Assembly: GCA_017302015.1 (NCBI GenBank)
Contig: JAFLEE010000127.1
Location: forward strand, 1 to 11,097
DNA from: Spirochaetota bacterium
Lineage (GTDB): Bacteria; Spirochaetota; UBA12135; COTS27; JAFLEE01
Direction: 5' to 3'
Length of the DNA stretch: 11,097 nucleotides
The stretch's first letter is position 1. Each line of letters begins with the position of its first letter. Shown here in pieces: positions 6,339 through 11,097 of this stretch. Under the pieces are notes generated by a model. That model ran no database searches and was not told the DNA's origin. It saw only the letters and a program-made list of their open reading frames with translations. A program made the position numbers and the translations under genes.

Positions 6339-7805
6339 CTATTCGCCCAGACCCCGTTCCTGGTAGAAGCGCCTCAGGAACGAATTGTCCACCAGGGCCA
6401 GGGGGATCTTCTTCCCGGCGGCCTTGGCCGCGTCGATGATTTTCTGGTTCTCCAGGGCCTTCGCGTAGCGGGCCCTGATCTCGGGGTGGGACTTCACGTA
6501 GCGGTCCACCTCTTCGTTGATGGCCTGGTCGAACATGGCCACCGCCTCCTCCGCCGTGTGGAGGTCGTTCATATAGCCCGAAAACGCCAGGCCCTCGATG
6601 CGGTTGTACTTCCGGAAGAGGGCGAAGGGGCTCATCTCCCGCGTCGTGCCGTAGTCCATGGCGATGCGGCGGAAGCCCTCGTGCATGGCCCATTCGTTGG
6701 TGTGGCCGGCCGGCCGGCGGTACTCCTCGGTGTCCATGAACTTCGGGTTCGGGGGGAGCGAGTCGCTGTCGCGCACCACGTGCATGCTGTACTCGTCGCT
6801 GCGGAGGAAGCCGAGGAAATAGGTCGCCGCCTCGATATTCGGGCTCCCGGCGTAGAGGACGACCGCCCGGGTCTGGGCGAGCGCGATGGGATAGCCGCCG
6901 TGGGGGGGCAGCACCGCCCGCCACTGGGGCCGGGCCTTCATCTCGCGCATCTGGATCATGGCGTAGCGCCCCGTGCTCACCATGCCGAAATAGCCCTTAT
7001 TGAGGAGTTGGAACTCGAGCCCCCCGTAGCCGTGCTCCGAGGCGAAGGATTGGATGTCGGCGAGGGTGGGCACCAGGCGGTTGGTGTAGGTCCAGCGGTA
7101 GATGAGTTTCAGGACCTTCAGCCACTCCGGCCGGTTCACCGCCGAGCGGGTGAGGGTTTCGTTGAAATTGGCGACCCCGCAGCTGCGGCGCATGTTCTCG
7201 TCGTCGAGGCTGCGGGCGAAGAAGTACTCGCGCCGGGGCAGGCCCCGGTTGGCCTTCGCGGTGAACTCCATGCCGATGCGCTCGAAGGTCTCGAAGTCCA
7301 TCATGAAAGGCGGCGGCTCCATGCCGACGCGGGTGAACGTGTCCGCGTTCACGAGGTACCCGGAAGTGACGATATTGCACGGGAAGGCGACCTGCTTCCC
7401 GTCGACGACGATGTCGTTGTAGATCGCCGGGAAGAGGCCCGAGTCGGGGTAGCCGAACCGCGCGGCGAGGTTCGTCACCGGCAGGATGATGCCGATGCTG
7501 TAGAGGTAGCTCATGAAGAGGCTCGGGGCGTCGATGCAGTCGCCCGCCACGCCGGTGACGCCCTGGACGACGGTCTTCTGGAGCCCGCCATTGTTCACGT
7601 CGACGCGCAAATCGACCTCGGGATAGCCCCGCTTCTTCATCCAAGCTTTAAAGAGCGCCACCTGCTCGACGCGGGCCGGGTTGGGATCGGTCACCCAATA
7701 GATGACGGGAACGCCGGAAGGCGGGTTATTGCGCGCGAAGCGCCAATCCATGTACTGGGTGAAGCTGATGAGCGCCGCAAGCATGGCCAAGAACAGGTTT
7801 CTCAT
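6339..7805 (-). CDS. Extracellular solute-binding-type protein, probably ABC sugar-binding
   Basis: A 488-residue protein with an N-terminal hydrophobic segment (about 3-17, LFLAMLAALISF) that could be a signal peptide or membrane anchor; there is no lipobox Cys. VIYWVTDPNPARV (34-46) followed by FKAWMKKRGYPEVDLRVDVN matches the first lobe of family-1 extracellular solute-binding proteins, the partners of carbohydrate ABC importers. Further on, VAGDCIDAPSLFMSYLYSIG, VAFPCNIVTSGYLVNADTF and SPNIEAATYFLGFL fit the hinge and second-lobe pattern. No permease or ATPase gene is near, so it is an orphan here. The C-terminal ~100 residues are helical and charged. A TATAAT box at 7852-7857 suggests its own promoter; the ribosome site (GAGAG about 6 nt upstream) is weak. 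Family is inferred from motifs; ligand unknown. Confidence 0.78.
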   Translation of the reverse strand: MRNLFLAMLAALISFTQYMDWRFARNNPPSGVPVIYWVTDPNPARVEQVALFKAWMKKRGYPEVDLRVDVNNGGLQKTVVQGVTGVAGDCIDAPSLFMSYLYSIGIILPVTNLAARFGYPDSGLFPAIYNDIVVDGKQVAFPCNIVTSGYLVNADTFTRVGMEPPPFMMDFETFERIGMEFTAKANRGLPRREYFFARSLDDENMRRSCGVANFNETLTRSAVNRPEWLKVLKLIYRWTYTNRLVPTLADIQSFASEHGYGGLEFQLLNKGYFGMVSTGRYAMIQMREMKARPQWRAVLPPHGGYPIALAQTRAVVLYAGSPNIEAATYFLGFLRSDEYSMHVVRDSDSLPPNPKFMDTEEYRRPAGHTNEWAMHEGFRRIAMDYGTTREMSPFALFRKYNRIEGLAFSGYMNDLHTAEEAVAMFDQAINEEVDRYVKSHPEIRARYAKALENQKIIDAAKAAGKKIPLALVDNSFLRRFYQERGLGE

Positions 7806-7851
7806 GGGATCTCTCGGGGCGCCCCCAGGGGTGCGCGGCGCCGGTAGCGCA

Positions 7852-7857
7852 ATTATA
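7852..7857 (-). promoter_or_regulatory. Candidate -10 box of the solute-binding gene
   Basis: A perfect TATAAT on the minus strand, predicting a start near 7845 and about a 40-nt leader. AT-rich words are rare in this GC-rich spacer, which makes it stand out. No good -35 is seen at 16-18 bp, so it may need an activator or another sigma-region contact. Confidence 0.5.
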
Positions 7858-7896
7858 GACGGGAAATCGCGGGGGGAACAGCGCCCATCCCCCGCC

Positions 7897-7925
7897 GCGC
7901 CCGGGTCCCGTTTCCGGCCGGGCGC
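7897..7925 (-). terminator. Hairpin after the radical SAM gene, no U tract
   Basis: Arms GCGCCCGG (7897-7904) and CCGGGCGC (7918-7925) pair perfectly around a 13-nt loop, just 3 nt past the radical SAM stop. There is no downstream T run, so it may be an RNA 3' stabiliser or an inefficient terminator separating the three-gene operon from the solute-binding gene. Confidence 0.4.
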
Positions 7926-7928
7926 CGG

Positions 7929-8945
7929 CTAGACGTCATCATGGAGATTCCAAATGCACCGCACGCAAGCCGGGTTGGCCAGGGCCTCGATGGCGCCGCG
8001 GAAGGCCCGGGCCCGTTCTCCCTCCCAAACGCCCATCACCCCGGCCGTCCTCACGTTCCCGAGGGAACCGTCGGTGATGTCGAGGCAGAACGAGGTCTCG
8101 CCGTCGCTTTGGATGGAGAGGCGGCGCCACGGCGTGAAGCAGGTCCCCCCCAGATTCCGGTCGGGTTCCTCGAACCAATGCTCGACCCCCGAGGCGCTGA
8201 GCCGATTGGAGCCGAAGGTGAGGGAGAGGTCGGGCCGCGCCCGCTTCAGGCTCTCCAATTCGGCGCGCCGGGCCTTGCCGTAGCCGGCCGGGAAGGAGGC
8301 CTTCCAACTCGCCGTCGCCGTGGGGGCATCGGCCCAGGCCCGGGTGAACGCCTCGTAGCGCGGGGCGCGGGCTTCCGAGAGGTACATCTGGGGACCGATG
8401 ATCCAGTTCTTGATGCCCCAGGCGTCGAGGTGGGGCAGGAGTTCGGCGAGCCGACCCTCGTTCTCCCGGGTCATGCAGGTCATGACCACCACGTGGGCGG
8501 CGGGGTCCGCCGCCCTCAGGGCCAGGAGCCCCTCGCCGGTGCGCTTGAAGAGGCCCGGGGCGCCGCGCACCTTGTCGTGGACCTCGCTCGGGCCATCCAC
8601 CGAAACGAAGACCGAATCCAAGTGCCCCGCGAGCGCCTTCGCCCGCTCGGCCAATAAGATGCCGTTGGTCACCATCGAGAGCCGATGGCCCCGGCCTTTC
8701 AGTTCTGCGGCCAATTCCGCGCAAAAGGGGGCCATGAGCGGCTCCCCGCCCCACAGCGTGATCCCGAGGCGATGGGGCAGGCCGTCGAGTTCCCGGGCCA
8801 CCTTGCGCCAATCTTCCAGGCCGAACTCGGGGTCGCCGGTGCGCGCTTTCTGGTAGCCCTGCTCCCCCCATTGCCCGCACATGCTGCAGCGCAAATTGCA
8901 CCGGCGGGTCAATTGCAGGTGGACCGACTTGAGCACGGCATTCAT
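7929..8945 (-). CDS. Radical SAM protein with SPASM-like C-terminal domain
   Basis: A 338-residue iron-sulfur enzyme of the radical SAM superfamily. The SAM-cluster motif CNLRCSMC gives C16, C20 and C23; WGGEPL (65-70) is the SAM-binding GGEP motif, and VSVDGPSEVHDKVRG (114-128) is typical of SPASM-type members. The C-terminal part has C269, C287, C327 and C330 in a C-x17-C-x39-CxxC arrangement within TCFTPWRRLSIQSDGETSFC and GSLGNV, consistent with one auxiliary 4Fe-4S cluster rather than the two of full sulfatase maturases. Such enzymes modify peptides, proteins or small molecules; no precursor peptide gene is visible nearby. The ATG at 8945 has AGGAG 7 nt upstream. It is third in a minus-strand set, 66 bp after the isomerase. 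Superfamily firm; substrate unknown. Confidence 0.93.
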   Translation of the reverse strand: MNAVLKSVHLQLTRRCNLRCSMCGQWGEQGYQKARTGDPEFGLEDWRKVARELDGLPHRLGITLWGGEPLMAPFCAELAAELKGRGHRLSMVTNGILLAERAKALAGHLDSVFVSVDGPSEVHDKVRGAPGLFKRTGEGLLALRAADPAAHVVVMTCMTRENEGRLAELLPHLDAWGIKNWIIGPQMYLSEARAPRYEAFTRAWADAPTATASWKASFPAGYGKARRAELESLKRARPDLSLTFGSNRLSASGVEHWFEEPDRNLGGTCFTPWRRLSIQSDGETSFCLDITDGSLGNVRTAGVMGVWEGERARAFRGAIEALANPACVRCIWNLHDDV

Positions 8946-8991
8946 GGCGGGGCTCCTAGGAGGATGGGGAAGGATGCCATGGGGGGCGCGC

Positions 8992-9009
8992 CGCCGGAAC
9001 GGTCCGGCG
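8992..9009 (-). other. Intercistronic hairpin between isomerase and radical SAM genes
   Basis: CGCCGGA (8992-8998), loop ACGG, TCCGGCG (9003-9009): a perfect 7-bp stem starting 2 nt past the isomerase stop. It lacks a U tract, so it is more likely an mRNA stability or processing element that lowers downstream expression than a full terminator. Confidence 0.4.
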
Positions 9010-9011
9010 TC

Positions 9012-9863
9012 TCATCCCACCAGGGTCTCAAGGAAGCGGATCGAGCGGCGGCAGCCGTCTTCGACGTCTTCGGTGGGCTCGTATTCGATGAAGACGGGGC
9101 CCTCGAACGCCTTCAGGGCCGCCATGAGCGGCTTCCAATCCAACACGCCCTCCCCGCAGCCCACCGGGCGCACGGTGCCCGTCGCCCGATCCTCCACCAC
9201 GTAGTCCTTCAGGTGCGCGTAGCTCACGCGCTTCGCGAAGCGCCCGTAGAAGCCCGTGACGTCTCGGACCCCGGCGGCCCAGAGGTTGGCCGGGTCGAAA
9301 TTGAGGGTGATATTCTCCGCGCAATCCGGGAGCCACCGCGCCACCGACTCGGCCTCGGTGCTCGCGCTGGGCGAATGGATGAAGCGGTTCTCGCCCATCT
9401 TGCGTACGCCGCCGTGGGTCTCCACGGCCAGGGTGATGCCCAGGGGCTTGGCATGGGCGCCCGCGGCGTTCAGGGCCGCCACCATCCCCTCGAGGCGCTT
9501 TCCCTCCATCTCCTTCGCGGGGGCGAAACTGGCGAAGATTCGCAGGGAGCGGATGCCCAGCCGGTGGGCGAGGTCGATCTTCTTCTTCATCGCGTCGACC
9601 TGCTCCCGATTCTTCGCGGCGTCCGCCTGCCCGAAATCGTTCCCCACCGAGCCTTCGGCGAGTTCGACCCCGTGCGCCGCGAACCACCCCTTCGCCCGCT
9701 CGATCTCCGCCGCGCCGGCGGTGAGTTGGATGAAATCCTTCGGCGTGGAGGCCAGGGAGAGTTCGAGGCGCCGCATGCCGAGTTCCCTCGTCACCGCGAG
9801 TTGCCGCTCGAGCGGGGTTTCCCGGAAGCCCCAGGCGGCGTTCCCGATCTGCGCGCGTTTCAT
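9012..9863 (-). CDS. Sugar-phosphate isomerase/epimerase-type TIM barrel
   Basis: A 283-residue protein of the xylose isomerase-like/AP endonuclease 2 TIM-barrel superfamily. The predicted metal ligands are all visible: Glu148 (AVETHGG), Asp190 (NFDPANLW), His217 (AHLKDYV) and Glu260 (IEYEPTED). An Arg-Ile-Phe strand (SLRIFAS, 106-112) fits the core. These enzymes isomerise or epimerise keto-sugars or dehydrate inositol derivatives; which one cannot be read here. The start is the ATG at 9863, which overlaps the dehydrogenase stop as ATGA and has GGAGGG 4 nt upstream. The same open frame runs further upstream, but that part is antisense-type shadow of the dehydrogenase in another frame. Coupling to a dehydrogenase suggests a sugar or polyol oxidation pathway. 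Confidence 0.92.
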   Translation of the reverse strand: MKRAQIGNAAWGFRETPLERQLAVTRELGMRRLELSLASTPKDFIQLTAGAAEIERAKGWFAAHGVELAEGSVGNDFGQADAAKNREQVDAMKKKIDLAHRLGIRSLRIFASFAPAKEMEGKRLEGMVAALNAAGAHAKPLGITLAVETHGGVRKMGENRFIHSPSASTEAESVARWLPDCAENITLNFDPANLWAAGVRDVTGFYGRFAKRVSYAHLKDYVVEDRATGTVRPVGCGEGVLDWKPLMAALKAFEGPVFIEYEPTEDVEDGCRRSIRFLETLVG

Positions 9864-10900
9864 ACGTCCCTCCAATCGAAGAGGATCTTGAACACCTCGC
9901 CGTTCTTCTTGTCGAAATACGGGTAGGCCTCGGCGCATTTGCCCGCCGGCCAGGTCTCCACCGGGATGTCCTTGAACCGGAGTTTCCCCGACGCCACCCA
10001 TTGGAGCACGGTCTCCTTGCTGGAACCGTAGAGGGCGCACGTCATGGAGATCGTGCAGTTCTTGGTGAACCATTTGTGGTAGATATCGAAGGAGACGCGC
10101 TCGGGATAATCGCCCTGGAGGTGGATGTGCCCGCCCTTGGAGTCGGGGCTCCACCCGCCGTCGCGCAGGAAAGCGTGGAGCGTGCCGGGCACCGCGGCGT
10201 TCCCGCTGCACTCGAGGATCACGTCGGCCCGCTTCCCCTGGGTGGCCTCGTTGAACGCGGCGGCCTCCTTCCCGTCGGCCAGGATCACCTGGTCGGCGAA
10301 TTTGCGGGCGATCTCCGCGCGGAAGGGGTGGCGCTCGATGCATACCACCCGGCATTTCGGGTAGAGGATCTTCACGATCTGGATGGCGGAGATGCCGATG
10401 AGCCCGGCGCCCGTGACGAGCACCGTGTCGCCGTCTTTGATCGGCGCCTTGAGCACGCCCTTATGGGAGACGCAGGCGAGGTAGGCCATCACCGCCTCGG
10501 CGTCGCTGACCTGATCGGGGATCTTGGCCAGATTGTCGTTGCCGCCCGCCGTCGACTTGTCCTTCACCGCCACGTGGGTATTGCCGCCCCAGGCGGCGCA
10601 CACCTCGGCGAATTGGCGCACTTCGTTGATCATCACCCGGTCGCCCTTCTTGAACCCCGGCGCCCAGGATCCCTCCTCCACCACGACCCCGACGTTCTCG
10701 TAGCCGGGCACCAGGGGGTACCAGCACGCCGTATGGTGCTGCTCGCCCCGCCAGGTCTTCATGTCGGTGCCCGAACTGATCGCGCTGAAGGTGGTGCGCG
10801 CGATGACGCTATCGGCTTGGCGCGGGGTGAGTTTGATCTTCTTGAGGCGCGCCTCCCTCGGGCGTTCGATGACGATGGCGCTGCATTCTTCGTAAGCCAT
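9860..10900 (-). CDS. Medium-chain (MDR) NAD(P)-dependent dehydrogenase, zinc-ligand variant
   Basis: A 346-residue alcohol dehydrogenase-like oxidoreductase. Residues 1-~150 are the GroES-like domain; the Rossmann fold follows with VTGAGLIGISA (G164, G166, G169) and an acidic residue E189 at the end of the second strand, favouring NAD(H). The usual catalytic-zinc CGTD motif reads SSGTD (42-46), so Cys is Ser43, and the usual GHE is GYE (66-68), so His is Tyr67, while Cys143 remains. The Cys-rich structural-zinc loop is absent. It may therefore act without catalytic zinc, as other S-G-T-D/E MDR proteins appear to. AGGAGG lies 4 nt before the ATG. It heads the minus-strand operon behind a near-consensus promoter with a LacI-type operator. 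Substrate is probably a sugar or polyol, inferred from the isomerase neighbour. Confidence 0.93.
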   Translation of the reverse strand: MAYEECSAIVIERPREARLKKIKLTPRQADSVIARTTFSAISSGTDMKTWRGEQHHTACWYPLVPGYENVGVVVEEGSWAPGFKKGDRVMINEVRQFAEVCAAWGGNTHVAVKDKSTAGGNDNLAKIPDQVSDAEAVMAYLACVSHKGVLKAPIKDGDTVLVTGAGLIGISAIQIVKILYPKCRVVCIERHPFRAEIARKFADQVILADGKEAAAFNEATQGKRADVILECSGNAAVPGTLHAFLRDGGWSPDSKGGHIHLQGDYPERVSFDIYHKWFTKNCTISMTCALYGSSKETVLQWVASGKLRFKDIPVETWPAGKCAEAYPYFDKKNGEVFKILFDWRDV

Positions 10901-10930
10901 GGTTCCTCCTGGAACGGGAATACTTGGAAT

Positions 10931-10948
10931 TAGTAAATCGTTTTACTA
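10931..10948 (-). promoter_or_regulatory. LacI-family-type operator at the dehydrogenase start site
   Basis: TAGTAAATCGTTTTACTA has perfect 7-bp arms (TAGTAAA and TTTACTA) around a centre containing CG, the layout typical of LacI/GalR-family operators. It abuts the -10 box and covers the predicted start, so binding should block initiation. No LacI-family gene is in the window, so the regulator must be encoded elsewhere. Confidence 0.75.
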
Positions 10949-10976
10949 GTATAGGACTCTCGGCTCCGAATGTCAA
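10948..10976 (-). promoter_or_regulatory. Near-consensus sigma70 promoter of the dehydrogenase operon
   Basis: On the minus strand TTGACA (10971-10976) is separated by 17 bp from TATACT (10948-10953), predicting a start near 10941 and a leader of about 40 nt. The -35 begins 5 bp inside the terminal repeat, mirroring the left promoter. Such strength implies tight repression, supplied by the palindrome over the start site. Confidence 0.85.
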
Positions 10977-10981
10977 GGAAT

Positions 10982-11094
10982 CGCATTGCATCACCAGAAT
11001 TCCGGACGAAAGCCCCCCATTGCCTCAACTAAAAATCCGGACGAAACGGTCGGCTCTTTTAGGAGCCAATCGTGGAAATGGAAAAAAATGGGGC
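10982..11094. repeat. Right copy of the 113-bp perfect inverted repeat
   Basis: Reverse complement of 1-113 without mismatch, read by eye across the whole length. Three further bases (TAT) follow at 11095-11097, whose partner would lie left of the window, so the repeat may be longer than 113 bp. The inner edge is 5 bp upstream of the -35 box of the dehydrogenase promoter, the same distance as at the left end. Confidence 0.95.
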
Positions 11095-11097
11095 TAT

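Noticed and set aside
6486-7847. A 453-codon plus-strand frame opposite the solute-binding gene
   Set aside because: Low-complexity Val/Ala/His/Glu-rich composition with no motif; it mirrors the codon bias of the minus-strand gene.
8685-9926. A 413-codon plus-strand frame opposite the radical SAM and isomerase genes
   Set aside because: It crosses two well-supported minus-strand genes and shows no domain; GC-bias shadow.
9864-10355. Extended N-terminus of the isomerase reading into the dehydrogenase gene
   Set aside because: The extension is Arg/Gly/Pro-rich out-of-frame translation of the dehydrogenase; the ATG at 9863 has GGAGGG and begins the recognised fold.
10001-10933. A 310-codon plus-strand frame opposite the dehydrogenase
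   Set aside because: Complementary-strand shadow of a gene with an intact Rossmann fold, promoter and ribosome site.
1-11097. Classical insertion sequence or composite transposon bounded by the terminal repeats
   Set aside because: The repeats look like transposon ends, but no transposase, resolvase or integrase is encoded and no target duplication can be seen, so the element class is left open instead of being called.

Overview
The window is GC-rich, tightly packed bacterial DNA carrying eight confident protein genes, one possible 27-codon linking ORF, and a striking perfect inverted repeat at its two ends. The outer-membrane TolC-family channel and RND inner-membrane pump show a Gram-negative envelope. 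The style of the solute-binding protein (VIYWVTDPNPARV motif) and the dehydrogenase/TIM-barrel isomerase pair recall Lentisphaerota/Verrucomicrobiota (PVC) genomes. That placement is an impression from protein style, not a demonstrated assignment. There are no tRNA or rRNA genes, CRISPR arrays, transposases or recombinases, and no gene-free stretch longer than about 200 bases.

Layout. Bases 1-113 and 10982-11094 are perfect reverse complements. Just inside the left copy is a sigma70-type promoter (TTGACT-17-TATGCT) bracketed by two near-identical 19-bp half-palindromes, probably the operators of the TetR-family repressor that follows (198-887). The plus-strand operon then runs: TetR repressor, a possible 27-aa coupling ORF (884-967), TolC-family outer-membrane protein (964-2454), RND transporter (2527-5712) and riboflavin synthase (5712-6335). 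Several junctions overlap (ATGA, ATGA, TGATG), implying translational coupling. No periplasmic adaptor gene is present.

The right half is on the minus strand. From the right end, a near-consensus promoter (TTGACA-17-TATACT) with a LacI-type operator at its start site drives a medium-chain dehydrogenase (9860-10900), a sugar-phosphate isomerase/epimerase-type TIM barrel (9012-9863, ATGA overlap) and a radical SAM/SPASM protein (7929-8945). A solute-binding-type protein (6339-7805) follows, with its own likely TATAAT -10 box, and converges on riboflavin synthase with only 3 bp between the stop codons.

Functionally the left operon looks like a self-repressed efflux system carrying a riboflavin gene. 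The right operon looks like a LacI-controlled oxidation/isomerisation pathway for a sugar or polyol, with an unexplained radical SAM partner. The most interesting structural feature is the 113-bp inverted repeat whose inner edges lie exactly 5 bp from the -35 box of each inward-facing promoter.
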